DNA of 64,000 nt from Desulfuromonas sp. AOP6 (GCF_009731355.2 NZ_AP022810.1:1888001-1952000); one strand, 5' to 3'; shown: positions 8,562 through 17,373, counted from the stretch's first letter. The notes: generated from the letters alone by a model not told the origin. Made by a program: numbers and translations.

Positions 8562-9743
8562 TCAGGCGATACGTTCAAAAATGACGGCCACGGCTTCGCC
8601 GCCGCCGATGCACAGAGTGGCCAGACCATAGCGCAGCTGACGCTTCTCCAGTTCCCGGATGAGGGTGGTCGCCAGACGGGCCCCGCTGGCACCGATGGGA
8701 TGACCGATGGCGCAGGCGCCGCCATGGACGTTGACCTTATCCAGTGGAATGTTATGGGCCTTGATGGCCAGCAGGGCCACGGAAGCAAAGGCCTCGTTGA
8801 TTTCAAAGAGATCGATATCGGCCACCGACAGTCCGGCCTTGGCACAGACCTTGGCGATGGCGCCGATGGGGGCCTCGGGGAACTCGTCGGGATGGCGGCT
8901 TTCGGTAGCCTGGGCCACTATCCGGGCCCGCGGCTTCAACTGGTGCCGCCTGAGCGCCTCTTCACCGGCCAGCAGCAGCATGGCGGCGCCATCGTTGATG
9001 GTGGAGGCGTTGCCGGCGGTGATGGTGCCGTCCTTTTTGAAGACGGCCCGCAACCCGGTCAGGCGGTCGAAATCGACCTTGAAGGGTTCCTCGTCCTTCT
9101 CGATGACCGTTTCTCCCCCCCTGCCCTTTTTGACCACGGGGACGATCTCTTCAGCGAAGACCCCGCTCTCAACGGCGGCCTGGGCCAGGCGGTAGGAGCG
9201 CAGCGCCAGTTTGTCCTGCTCCTGACGGCTTAGACCGTGGCGCTCGACGCTCGCTTCGCCGATCTCCCCCATGTGGCGTCCGGTATAGGGGTCGGTAAGA
9301 CCGTCGAAGACCATCAGATCGACAAGTTCACCGTTCCCCATGCGATAACCCGTGCGAGCCTTGCTGAGAACATAAGGGGCCAGGGACATGCTTTCCATGC
9401 CGCCGGCGACGACCAGCTGCGACTCGCCGAGCCGGATTGAATCAGCGCCCAGCATGACAGCCTTCAAGCCGCTGCCGCAGACCTTGTTGATCGTCAGGGC
9501 GGCCGCTGAATCGGGGATACCGGCCCCACGCATGGCTTGCCGGGCCGGGGCCTGACCGCAACCGCCGGCCAGGACCTGACCGACAATGACTTCGTCTACC
9601 GCCTCAGGCGACAGGGACGCTGCCTGCAGCACCCCCTGGATGGCCGTCGTGCCCAGAACAGCGGCAGGAACATCGGCCAGGACGCCTCCAAAGGAGCCGA
9701 AAGGCGTTCTCTTGGCCTCCACCACATAAACATCAGCACTCAT
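8562..9743 (-). CDS. Acetyl-CoA acetyltransferase (thiolase)
   Basis: A 393-aa thiolase II. The nucleophilic Cys is in INKVCGSGLKAVMLGA, the active-site His in VHGGACAIGHPIGASG, and the second Cys in LATLCIGGGEAVA. It splits acetoacetyl-CoA into two acetyl-CoA when the operon runs oxidatively. It is the first gene of the operon. The ATG at 9743 follows a strong AGGAGGTG ribosome site, and a near-consensus promoter with an operator lies 30-58 nt upstream. Confidence 0.95.
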   Translation of the reverse strand: MSADVYVVEAKRTPFGSFGGVLADVPAAVLGTTAIQGVLQAASLSPEAVDEVIVGQVLAGGCGQAPARQAMRGAGIPDSAAALTINKVCGSGLKAVMLGADSIRLGESQLVVAGGMESMSLAPYVLSKARTGYRMGNGELVDLMVFDGLTDPYTGRHMGEIGEASVERHGLSRQEQDKLALRSYRLAQAAVESGVFAEEIVPVVKKGRGGETVIEKDEEPFKVDFDRLTGLRAVFKKDGTITAGNASTINDGAAMLLLAGEEALRRHQLKPRARIVAQATESRHPDEFPEAPIGAIAKVCAKAGLSVADIDLFEINEAFASVALLAIKAHNIPLDKVNVHGGACAIGHPIGASGARLATTLIRELEKRQLRYGLATLCIGGGEAVAVIFERIA

Positions 9744-9772
9744 CTATTCCACCTCCTGAAAAAGTTAACCCG

Positions 9773-9801
9773 ATAATAAATTTCGTTTACGTACATGTCA
9801 A
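9773..9801 (-). promoter_or_regulatory. Promoter of the thiolase-led beta-oxidation operon
   Basis: On the minus strand a perfect -35 TTGACA (9796-9801) and a -10 TATTAT (9773-9778) are separated by 17 nt. This gives a predicted start near 9766 and a leader of roughly 23 nt to the thiolase ATG. The 16-bp operator-like site overlaps the -35 box and the first part of the spacer, which would suit repression. Confidence 0.75.
9786..9801. promoter_or_regulatory. Operator-like site, copy 1 (candidate MerR-family target)
   Basis: TTTACGTACATGTCAA, an imperfect palindrome (10 of 16 positions match its reverse complement). It differs by a single base from the site at 21356-21371 and by three from the site at 21515-21530. 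All three lie in promoter regions of this island. Binding by the MerR-family protein of 21569-21994 is inferred. Confidence 0.65.
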
Positions 9802-9863
9802 TCAAAAATAAAACTTTATTTTAATTTTACGAAGTGAACACAGATTATCGTGGCGAATTTACG

Positions 9864-9911
9864 CTTAAAAAAGAAACCGTTCGCACACAAAAAGACTTGT
9901 AGTGCGAACGG
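9864..9911 (-). terminator. Rho-independent terminator after the M24 peptidase gene
   Basis: CCGTTCGCAC (9877-9886) pairs with GTGCGAACGG (9902-9911). An inner ACAA/TTGT extension is offset by one bulged A. On the minus strand the stem is followed by a T-rich run (TTTCTTTTTT). It ends the CoA-transferase/TRAP/IcmF operon just before the next operon's promoter. Confidence 0.85.
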
Positions 9912-9919
9912 CAAAGACT

Positions 9920-11086
9920 CTACAGGTAGGTAATTACATCTGGGATATCGGTGAGTTTGACACCACCTATGGCTGTGGTGACGAAGGTGTTTTCAATGCC
10001 GACCACCCCTTTGCCGGGAAGAACAAACTTCGGTTCTATTGCGATGACATGCCCTTCTTTGAGGGGGACTTTAAAACCCTGGGCAATGACTGGAAACTCA
10101 TCGAGCTCCAGGCCGACCCCGTGGCCGACGAAACGAGCCTGCTCCCCGGGCATACCCATGAAGGAACCACCGAGACCGGCTTCTGCCGCCATCTCGACGG
10201 ACCGCAGGAAGAGTTCCTCGCAAATGGCCCCCGGTTTCAGGGCAGCCTGCAGATAAGCCTGAATGGCCACGGAGACATCAAAGGCGTGCTTGAGTTCGTC
10301 ATCGAGGTCGCCAACGACGAAAATTCGGGTCATATCGGTAATATAGCCTTCAAAGACGCCGGTATAGTCGAGGAGGATGGGGACGTTTCTCTCGATGACG
10401 TCGAGGGAGGCGCCGTGGGGCGAAGCGTTGGACAGCCCCCTGCCGGTGACGGCGCCGTCAAAAAAGCCGTAGCTGGCACCGCCGGCCGACACCGCCAGCC
10501 CCTGAAAGAGCTCCTGATTGAAGGCGCGCATGCGCACATAGCCTTCGTTGCCCGCCTTGCGCAGGCGGCATTCGAATTCGGCCGACAGATCGAGCTCGCG
10601 CATCCCCGCCCGCAGGAATTCCGGCACCTGGGTGAAGACGGAACTGAGGCTGGCGCCGCTGCGCCGCAGCAGCTCGACCTCGAAGGGGGACTTCACCGAG
10701 CGTACCTCGCGATTGAGGGGGGAGATGTCGACGAACTCCCGCCCTGCCAGCAGTTTGGTGTAGAAGTTGAGCTGCTGCACGGGCAGCACATCGAAGGTCA
10801 GTCCGAGCTTGACGGCTTCGGCTGGAATGACGGACGCAAAATCCCGACTGGAGGGAAAGGGCCGGATATCGGCCAGGGGGCTTTCCTGCCGGGCCCGCTC
10901 GAGGCTCTTGCGTACCATGAGAAGCGGCGTCCCCTCCGACGGCATCCACAAGGTGGCATTCTGGCGGGTACCGCTGAAGTAGTAGACGTCGATGGGGTAG
11001 ATAAACAGGGCGCCGTCCAGCCCTTTCGCTTTCAGCAGATCCTGCATGGCGGCTATGCGCTGCTGCAATTCGGTCAGGTCGATCAT
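9920..11086 (-). CDS. M24 family metallopeptidase (Xaa-Pro aminopeptidase-like)
   Basis: A 388-aa creatinase/aminopeptidase-P-fold protein: an N-terminal ribonuclease-H-like domain (residues 1 to about 130) and a C-terminal pita-bread domain. Metal-ligand motifs are visible: DYTGVFEGYITDMTRIF (two Asp), GHGVGLELDEFP (His), and AIEPKF followed by GVVGIENTF (two Glu). It probably removes an N-terminal residue before proline, or a similar C-N bond. It lies 12 nt after the nitroreductase gene and is the last gene of the operon. A role in the acid degradation pathway is not obvious. Confidence 0.88.
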   Translation of the reverse strand: MIDLTELQQRIAAMQDLLKAKGLDGALFIYPIDVYYFSGTRQNATLWMPSEGTPLLMVRKSLERARQESPLADIRPFPSSRDFASVIPAEAVKLGLTFDVLPVQQLNFYTKLLAGREFVDISPLNREVRSVKSPFEVELLRRSGASLSSVFTQVPEFLRAGMRELDLSAEFECRLRKAGNEGYVRMRAFNQELFQGLAVSAGGASYGFFDGAVTGRGLSNASPHGASLDVIERNVPILLDYTGVFEGYITDMTRIFVVGDLDDELKHAFDVSVAIQAYLQAALKPGAICEELFLRSVEMAAEAGLGGSFMGMPGEQARFVGHGVGLELDEFPVIAQGFKVPLKEGHVIAIEPKFVLPGKGVVGIENTFVTTAIGGVKLTDIPDVITYL

Positions 11087-11098
11087 GGTGGTATTCTC

Positions 11099-11632
11099 CT
11101 ATTCGTTGGCAGGCCAGGTGTCGAAGTAGGCGATATCCGTCAGCGCCTTACGCGGGCGCGGCTTCGGCTCCTGATCTGGAATGCCCAGAGGAGTAAAGCC
11201 GACCACGCGCATGGGCTCGGGGATGGCCAGCGCCGCCTTGATTTTGGCCTCGTCGTACCATCCCATCCAGCAGGTGCCGAGGCCTAAGGCGTGGGCTGCC
11301 AGACAGAGATGCTCAAAAGCGATGGCGGCGTCGGCTACGTAGTAGGGGATGCCGTTCTCGACGTCGGACTCGCGCGGATCGGCGCAGAGCAGAATGATCA
11401 CCGGCGCGGCGGCCACCGCCTTCTTGCCGGGATTGTCGTCCGGAATGGCCTCCAGCAGAGCCGCCCGCCGGGCCGGATCCCGCAGGACAAGAAAGCGCCA
11501 GCACTGCATGTTCTTCCAGGAAGGCGCCAGCCGGGCCGCGTCGAGAATCTGCTCGATCTTTTCGGGCTCGACGGGGCTGTCCTTGTACTTGCGGATACTG
11601 CGTCGGTCGCGAATGACTTCAAAAATGTCCAC
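11099..11632 (-). CDS. Nitroreductase family protein
   Basis: A 177-aa FMN-dependent nitroreductase-fold protein. It begins MDIFEVIRDRRSIRKYKDSP (the family's RRSIR phosphate-binding start) and has ARLAPSWKNMQCWRF and the C-terminal LGLGTCWMGWYDEAKIK. It transfers hydride from NAD(P)H via FMN; the physiological acceptor is unknown. It lies 59 nt downstream of icmF, with a strong hairpin in the gap. A second, different nitroreductase is at 35717-36268. Confidence 0.88.
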   Translation of the reverse strand: MDIFEVIRDRRSIRKYKDSPVEPEKIEQILDAARLAPSWKNMQCWRFLVLRDPARRAALLEAIPDDNPGKKAVAAAPVIILLCADPRESDVENGIPYYVADAAIAFEHLCLAAHALGLGTCWMGWYDEAKIKAALAIPEPMRVVGFTPLGIPDQEPKPRPRKALTDIAYFDTWPANE

Positions 11633-11661
11633 ACTGTTCTCCTTTTGGCAAAAGGGTACTT

Positions 11662-11685
11662 TTTGGGGGGCCGCAGCCCCCCAAA
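11662..11685. repeat. Strong GC hairpin between icmF and nitroreductase
   Basis: TTTGGGGGGC (11662-11671) pairs perfectly with GCCCCCCAAA (11676-11685) around a CGCA loop. There is no T-run on the minus strand after the stem, so this is not a classic terminator. It could stabilise the icmF mRNA 3' end or reduce expression of the two downstream genes. Confidence 0.7.
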
Positions 11686-11691
11686 GTAGTC

Positions 11692-14600
11692 CTACATGTT
11701 GCGCCGGTAGCGCCCGCCGACCTCGAAAAGGGCCTGGGTGATCTGACCGAGAGAAGCGACTTTGACCGTTTCCATCATTTCGGCAAAGATATTGCCGCCG
11801 GTAACGGCCACCTCTTTCAGGCGCTCGAGGGCCTGTGGCGCCTGGTCTTTGTTCTTCTCCTGAAAGGCGCGCAGATTGGCAATCTGCCTCTCCTTTTCCT
11901 CCGGGGTAGCCCGCGCCAGTTCACCGGGAATATCGTAGCCTGCCTCATCGGCCCGGGGGCTGAGGAAGGTGTTGACACCGACGATAGGCAGGTCGCCATT
12001 GTGTTTTTTGTGCTCATAGAGCATTGATTCATCCTGAATTTTGCTGCGCTGATACTGGGTCTCCATGGCCCCGAGCACGCCACCGCGATGGTCGAGGCGC
12101 TCGAACTCCTGCAGGACCGCCTCCTCCACCAGGTCGGTCAGCTCCTCAATGATGAAAGATCCCTGCACGGGGTTTTCATTCCTGGTCAGCCCGAACTCCT
12201 TGCTGATGATCATCTGGATGGCCATGGCCCGCCGCACCGACTCCTCTGTAGGCGTCGTCACCGCCTCATCGTAGGCATTGGTGTGCAGCGAGTTGCAGTT
12301 GTCATAGATGGCGATGAGAGCCTGCAGAGTCGTGCGGATGTCGTTGAAGTCCATCTCCTGGGCGTGCAGGGAACGCCCCGAGGTCTGAATGTGGTACTTC
12401 AATTTCTGGCTGCGCTCGTTGGCCCCGTACTTCTCCCGCATGGTCACGGCCCAAAGGCGCCGCGCCACCCGGCCGATGACCGAATACTCCGGGTCGAGGC
12501 CGTTGCTGAAGAAGAAAGAGAGGTTGGGGGCGAAATCATCGATATGCATCCCCCGCGACAGATAGTACTCGACATAGGTGAAGCCGTTGGACAGGGTCAA
12601 TGCCAGCTGGGTGATGGGGTTGGCCCCCGCTTCGGCGATGTGGTAGCCGCTGATGGACACCGAGTAGTAGTTGCGCACCTTCTGGTCGATGAAGTACTGC
12701 TGCATGTCCCCCATGATCTTGAGAGCGAAATCGATGGAGAAGAGGCAGGTGTTCTGGCCCTGGTCCTCTTTGAGAATATCGGCCTGCACGGTGCCGCGCA
12801 CGTTCTGCAGGGTGGCGCTCTTGATCTGCGCCACCTCTTCCGCATTCGGCTGCCTCCCCTGCTGTTCCACAAATTTGTCGACCTGCTGACCGATGGCCAC
12901 ATTGAAGAACATGGCCAGCATGGCCGGGGCCGGGCCGTTTATGGTCATGGAGACGCTGGTGGACGGCGCGCACAGGTCAAAGCCGGCAAAGAGCTTGCCC
13001 ATGTCTTCGACGTTGCAGATGGAGACACCACTCTCACCGACCTTGCCGTAGACATCGGGCGGCGTATCGGGATCGGCCCCATAGAGGGTGACGCTGTCAA
13101 AAGCCGTGGAGAGTCGCTTGGCGCCGTCGTCCTGGCAGAGATAGTGGAAGCGCCGGTTGGTGCGCTCGGGGCTCCCCTCCCCGGCGAACTGCCGCTTGGG
13201 ATCCTCCTCAGCCCGTTTGAAGGGGAAGACGCCGGCCGTGTAGGGGAAGTAGCCTGGCAGGTTCTCCAGCATGAGCCAGCGCAGGATGTCGCCCTGGTCG
13301 GTGTAGCGCGGCAGGCTGACCCGGGGGATACGCGTACCCGAGAGGCTGGTACTGAAGAGCTCGGTGCGGATCTCCCGGTCGCGCACCTTGGTCACCAGGG
13401 CATCCTGACGGTAGGCCTGCTTCAGTTCATCCCAACAATCGAGCAACTGGCGCGGCTCTTCATGCAGCATGGACTCCGTCTTTCGTATCAGGCCAGCCAC
13501 CTCTTCAGCCGCCGCCAGCCCCTCCGGCAACTGGGCCAGGGTGGCTTTGAGCTGGCCGAGGGCGCGGGCCACCTTGCTCTGCTGTTCGACATCCTTGTGG
13601 TAACTCCGCACTGTCTGGGCAATCTCCCCCAGGTAATGGATGCGGTCGGCGGAGATGACCGTCTTGCTCAGACTGTCGCCGTCGCTCACCTGCATTTTTG
13701 ATTGCCAGCCCAGTTGCCGTTTCTCATTGAGCTTCTCCAGCACGGCCAGGTAGAGGACGGAGACGCCGGGGTCGTTGAACTGGGAGGCGATGGTGCCATA
13801 GACGGGAATCGCCTCATCAGGGACATCAAACTGATTGCGGTTGCGCCGCACCTGCTTCTTGACGTTGCGCAGGGCGTCCTCGGAACCCTTGCGTTCGAAC
13901 TTGTTGATGGCGACCAGATCGGCGAAGTCGAGCATATCGATCTTCTCCAACTGGGTCGGCGCCCCAAACTCGGAAGTCATCACGTAGAGCGAAAGATCGC
14001 AGATGGGCACGACGGAGGCATCGCCCTGACCGATGCCGGAGGTCTCGACGATGACAAGGTCGAAACCCGAGGCGCGCACCACGTCGAGGGCATCCTGAAT
14101 GGCCAGGGACAGCTCGGAGCGTGAATCCCGCGTGGCCAGGGAGCGCATGTAGACCCGTTTGCCGGCGATGGAATTCATGCGGATGCGATCCCCCAGCAGG
14201 GCGCCGCCCGTACGCTGCCGGGAGGGATCGACGGCGAGGATAGCGACGCTCTTGTCGGGAAAATCCCGTAAAAAACGCAAGACCAGTTCATCGCACAGGG
14301 AACTCTTGCCGGCGCCGCCAGTGCCGGTCACTCCCAGCACCGGCACCGAGCGGGCCATGGCCTTGACCTGGTCGCGCAGTCGGGCATAGCCGCCTTCGCT
14401 GCCAGCGTGAACCGAGTCTTCGGCCAGGGAGATAATGGTATTGATGGCCCGGATGTCCTGCTGGGCCAACTTCTGCAGCTCTTCGTCGGGATGGCGCTCC
14501 AGGCTGAAATCGCACTGCTTCAGCATGAAGTTGATCATCCCCTGCAGTCCCATGCGGCGGCCGTCTTCGGGGGAGAAGATCTTGGTCACCCCGCAGGATT

Positions 14601-14943
14601 CGATCCTCTTGATCTCCTCGGGGATGATGACGCCGCCGCCGCCGCCGAAGACCTTGATGTGGCCGGCGCCGCGTTCGCGCAGCAGATCCATGGTGTACTG
14701 GAAGAATTCGACATGACCGCCCTGGTAGCTGCTGATGTTGATACCGTGGGCGTCTTCCTGAATGGCGGCCGTGACGATCTCGTCGACGGAACGGTTATGG
14801 CCAAGATGGATCACCTCGGCGCCGGAGGCCTGCAGCAGGCGGCGCACAATATTGATGGAAACGTCGTGGCCGTCAAAAAGACTGGTGGCGGTCACAAAAC
14901 GCAGTTTATGCTGGCTTTTGTAGGGTGCTATCTGTTGGTGCAT
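11692..14943 (-). CDS. icmF: Fused isobutyryl-CoA mutase (IcmF-type B12 enzyme)
   Basis: A 1083-aa fusion in the IcmF order. First comes a B12-binding domain (residues about 10-145) with FDGHDVSINIVRR, D24-x-H26 being the cobalt-ligand motif. Next is a MeaB-like G-protein chaperone domain with the P-loop GVTGTGGAGKSS at 204-215. The last part is a methylmalonyl-CoA-mutase-like TIM barrel (from about 560), with RFHYLCQDDGAKRLSTAFDS and a long SISGYHIAEAGA region. IcmF enzymes interconvert isobutyryl-CoA and n-butyryl-CoA with adenosylcobalamin; close relatives act on isovaleryl/pivalyl-CoA. The neighbouring CoA-transferase, TRAP transporter, butyrate oxidation operon and cobO support a short-chain branched acyl-CoA. 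Methylmalonyl-CoA is less likely because MCM lacks this domain order. Start ATG at 14943 behind GAGGAGGGAACC. Confidence 0.93.
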   Translation of the reverse strand: MHQQIAPYKSQHKLRFVTATSLFDGHDVSINIVRRLLQASGAEVIHLGHNRSVDEIVTAAIQEDAHGINISSYQGGHVEFFQYTMDLLRERGAGHIKVFGGGGGVIIPEEIKRIESCGVTKIFSPEDGRRMGLQGMINFMLKQCDFSLERHPDEELQKLAQQDIRAINTIISLAEDSVHAGSEGGYARLRDQVKAMARSVPVLGVTGTGGAGKSSLCDELVLRFLRDFPDKSVAILAVDPSRQRTGGALLGDRIRMNSIAGKRVYMRSLATRDSRSELSLAIQDALDVVRASGFDLVIVETSGIGQGDASVVPICDLSLYVMTSEFGAPTQLEKIDMLDFADLVAINKFERKGSEDALRNVKKQVRRNRNQFDVPDEAIPVYGTIASQFNDPGVSVLYLAVLEKLNEKRQLGWQSKMQVSDGDSLSKTVISADRIHYLGEIAQTVRSYHKDVEQQSKVARALGQLKATLAQLPEGLAAAEEVAGLIRKTESMLHEEPRQLLDCWDELKQAYRQDALVTKVRDREIRTELFSTSLSGTRIPRVSLPRYTDQGDILRWLMLENLPGYFPYTAGVFPFKRAEEDPKRQFAGEGSPERTNRRFHYLCQDDGAKRLSTAFDSVTLYGADPDTPPDVYGKVGESGVSICNVEDMGKLFAGFDLCAPSTSVSMTINGPAPAMLAMFFNVAIGQQVDKFVEQQGRQPNAEEVAQIKSATLQNVRGTVQADILKEDQGQNTCLFSIDFALKIMGDMQQYFIDQKVRNYYSVSISGYHIAEAGANPITQLALTLSNGFTYVEYYLSRGMHIDDFAPNLSFFFSNGLDPEYSVIGRVARRLWAVTMREKYGANERSQKLKYHIQTSGRSLHAQEMDFNDIRTTLQALIAIYDNCNSLHTNAYDEAVTTPTEESVRRAMAIQMIISKEFGLTRNENPVQGSFIIEELTDLVEEAVLQEFERLDHRGGVLGAMETQYQRSKIQDESMLYEHKKHNGDLPIVGVNTFLSPRADEAGYDIPGELARATPEEKERQIANLRAFQEKNKDQAPQALERLKEVAVTGGNIFAEMMETVKVASLGQITQALFEVGGRYRRNM

Positions 14944-14976
14944 GGTTCCCTCCTCTGGGCAAGTCGAATCATCACA

Positions 14977-15522
14977 TCAGTCCTGCAGCGTAAATTCCCA
15001 GGCGCACCAGAAATCGTCCGGATGGGGATCGGGCGGACAGGCGATACATCGGGTGACCAGGCGCGGGTCGATGGTTTTGGCGAACTCGCCGTATTCGACA
15101 ATACCCACCGATTTGCAGGGGTGATCCGGAAGCCCCTTGCGCTTGCGGGCAGACTGCACGCGGCAGTCAAGCATACGGAAGACCACCCGCGTATCGGTCT
15201 GCTCGATACACTCCTGCAGGTTCAGGCGGGCGTAGAAACGGTGCTTGAGGCATTCCACCAGAGCGGGAATGCCTCCTCCCGGCTTCAGGCCCAGGCGCTC
15301 CATGATGCGCCTGGCTTCAATCACGGTGAAATAGCGCCAGGCTTCGATATCGGCCTCCACCGCCACCTCCATACCGTAGCGCCGTTCGATGGCCTGAAAC
15401 CAGAGGCCGTCATGGGCCAGCCAGTTCTTGGCATCGTCGACAATAATTTTCACCAGTTCTTCCTTGCTCAGATTGTAAAGCAGGCTGATGCCTTCATCTC
15501 CTGCCCGTGCAGCGCTGGACAT
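14977..15522 (-). CDS. Small cytosolic protein, probable DUF6125-like family
   Basis: A 181-aa soluble protein of unknown activity. It has a conserved-looking helical N-terminus (LSKEELVKIIVDDAKNWLAH, then GLWFQAIERRYG) and a C-terminal half with several Cys and Trp residues (MLDCRVQSARKRKGLP, CIACPPDPHPDDFWCAWEF). Proteins of this type are found as cytosolic companions of acyl-CoA enzymes; the family name is from memory and needs a profile search. The start at 15522 has an AGGAGA site; a longer open frame upstream lacks support. It lies between the universal stress protein gene and icmF, 33 nt before icmF. Confidence 0.75.
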   Translation of the reverse strand: MSSAARAGDEGISLLYNLSKEELVKIIVDDAKNWLAHDGLWFQAIERRYGMEVAVEADIEAWRYFTVIEARRIMERLGLKPGGGIPALVECLKHRFYARLNLQECIEQTDTRVVFRMLDCRVQSARKRKGLPDHPCKSVGIVEYGEFAKTIDPRLVTRCIACPPDPHPDDFWCAWEFTLQD

Positions 15523-15535
15523 ATCCTGTCTCCTT

Positions 15536-16003
15536 TTATTTTTCTGGGATGCGTACAACCAGCACAGGAATCGTGCTTTCCTGCACCATCTTCTGTGCCG
15601 TGCTGCCGATAAGTGCCCGGAACAGACAGGTGTGCCCGTGGGTCCCCATGACAATCAGGTCACAGTCGTCTTTTTTCGATTGCGCGATGATAGCCTCGAC
15701 CGGCATGCCGGCGGTGACGTGAATGCTGTCCACCAGTTTGGTGTAAAGACACTCCTCCACATTCTCCTTTTTGCCGTACATCTTCAGCTGCGCCTGAATT
15801 TTCTCCGTCAGCTTGTTCTTGGCCGTGGCAAAGTCCACGGAACGCATTTGAATATTGCGATTATTCGTCAACTTTTCGTAGACGTTGATGATGGATATCT
15901 TGGCTCCATGACTCAGCGCCAGGCTCACGGCATAACCGAAAGCGTAATTGGCGTTGGAAGAAAGATCGGTGGCATAGAGTATTTTTTTGATTTTAGGTGT
16001 CAT
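15536..16003 (-). CDS. Universal stress protein (UspA family), TRAP-linked
   Basis: A 155-aa single-domain Usp. The start MTPKIKKILYATDLSSNAN fits the family, and AAAGGGG lies upstream; further upstream in-frame codons look spurious. The ATP-binding motif G-x2-G-x9-G-S is intact in MGTHGHTCLFRALIGSTAQK, so it belongs to the ATP-binding Usp class. It directly follows the dctM gene of the TRAP transporter. This mirrors the known TeaD arrangement in Halomonas, where a nucleotide-binding Usp regulates a TRAP system, so a similar regulatory role is plausible. Confidence 0.92.
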   Translation of the reverse strand: MTPKIKKILYATDLSSNANYAFGYAVSLALSHGAKISIINVYEKLTNNRNIQMRSVDFATAKNKLTEKIQAQLKMYGKKENVEECLYTKLVDSIHVTAGMPVEAIIAQSKKDDCDLIVMGTHGHTCLFRALIGSTAQKMVQESTIPVLVVRIPEK

Positions 16004-16049
16004 CGTCAGGCCCCTTTCGTTGTCCCGTGCATGCTCACGTTCAGAATGA

Positions 16050-17363
16050 TCAGCCAATAAGGGCTGGGAGGAAGGTCACGATGGCTGGGAAAACGTACAT
16101 AATGGCCATCCCCAGGATAAAGAGCCCCACCATCGGCCAGGCTCCCCCATAGACGTCGTCCAGGGTCAGTTCCGGCATCGCCCCCTTGAGGGCAAAGATC
16201 GTGTAACCGAAGGGAGGAGTCAGACTCCCCAGTGTCAGATTGATGAGAAAGAGCATCCAGAACCAGACGGGATCGAAATTGTAGACCTGCAGCAGGGGGT
16301 CGTAGATCGGGATGGCCACCAGCATGACGGCGAAGAGATCGACGAACATACAGAGGATGAAAGGGACCAGCATGAGCACGAAAAAGGTGCCCACCAGGGG
16401 GAGGTCCAGTTCGGAGGCCATCCGAACCAGCCCGCTCGAAGCGCCCGTGAAGGACAGCAGTTGGCCGAAGAGCATGGAGCTGGCCATGATGACCAGGATC
16501 ATGGTGCTGACCGAACAGGTGCCCAGCACCGCCTCGTAGAGCATTTTGAAGGAGAGTTTGCGAAAGACCGCCGCCGCCAGCATAGCGCCGAGCACACCCG
16601 TCGCCGCCGACTCCGTCGGTGTTACGATCCCCATGAGAATCAGTCCCATGACCGAGAAGATGACGATGAGAAACGGCAGGGTGCGGGCCAGGGCCGTAAA
16701 AAATTCGCGGGCGCTCACCCTCTCCTTCGCAACCCCGTCGCCAGCCGGCTCCAGGGCCGGATTGCGCAGGAGGCGGATATAGACGTAGATGACCATGATG
16801 ACCGCCATCATGATGCCCGGCACGATGCCGGCGATGAGCAGCTTGGCGATGGAGACATCCACCATGGAGCCGACCATGATGACCAGCAGGCTCGGCGGGA
16901 TGATGGGTGCCAGGCTGGCACCACCCAGTATCGCACTGATGGAAAGACGGGTATCGTAACCCCGCGCATCCATGGTCGGCATCACCGAGCGACCCAGCAT
17001 GGCGGCCACCGCCACCGCCGAACCACTCAGGGCGCCGAAGACCGTAGACAGGGACGTGACAAGGACGTAATTGCGCCCGCGCACGTTGCCTACCATTTTA
17101 TCGATGGAATCGATGAGAATCTCCACCGCATTGGAGCGAAAAAGGATTTCCCCCATGAGAATAAAGAGGGGAATGGCCATCAGTGATTCCTGGGTTATGG
17201 TCTGGTAGATGCTGTTGGCAAACATGCCAAACCCACTGCTGCCGAACAACAGGAAGACACCGATGACATTCACCACGAGGAAAGCAACAAAGACCGGCAT
17301 TCCTATGGCAAACAAGCTCAGCAGCACGACAATGGCAATCGATAAAGTGACGCCCCAATCCAT
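16050..17363 (-). CDS. dctM: TRAP transporter, large permease subunit (DctM type)
   Basis: A 437-aa polytopic membrane protein with about 12 hydrophobic segments. It shows DctM hallmarks: FGALSGSAVAVAAMLGRSVMPTM and ILGGASLAPIIPPSLLVIM, and near the C-terminus LGSLTPPFGYTIFALKG. It is the ion-driven permease of a tripartite ATP-independent periplasmic transporter. It lies 10 nt after dctQ. With DctP and DctQ it should take up a carboxylate, and its place beside a CoA-transferase and mutase suggests a short-chain fatty acid. Confidence 0.95.
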   Translation of the reverse strand: MDWGVTLSIAIVVLLSLFAIGMPVFVAFLVVNVIGVFLLFGSSGFGMFANSIYQTITQESLMAIPLFILMGEILFRSNAVEILIDSIDKMVGNVRGRNYVLVTSLSTVFGALSGSAVAVAAMLGRSVMPTMDARGYDTRLSISAILGGASLAPIIPPSLLVIMVGSMVDVSIAKLLIAGIVPGIMMAVIMVIYVYIRLLRNPALEPAGDGVAKERVSAREFFTALARTLPFLIVIFSVMGLILMGIVTPTESAATGVLGAMLAAAVFRKLSFKMLYEAVLGTCSVSTMILVIMASSMLFGQLLSFTGASSGLVRMASELDLPLVGTFFVLMLVPFILCMFVDLFAVMLVAIPIYDPLLQVYNFDPVWFWMLFLINLTLGSLTPPFGYTIFALKGAMPELTLDDVYGGAWPMVGLFILGMAIMYVFPAIVTFLPALIG

Positions 17364-17373
17364 GAGATTTCTC

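Noticed and set aside
12088-13701. 537-codon plus-strand frame opposite the IcmF gene
   Set aside because: Shadow of the mutase; low-complexity composition rich in His, Gln and Gly, no ribosome site or motif.
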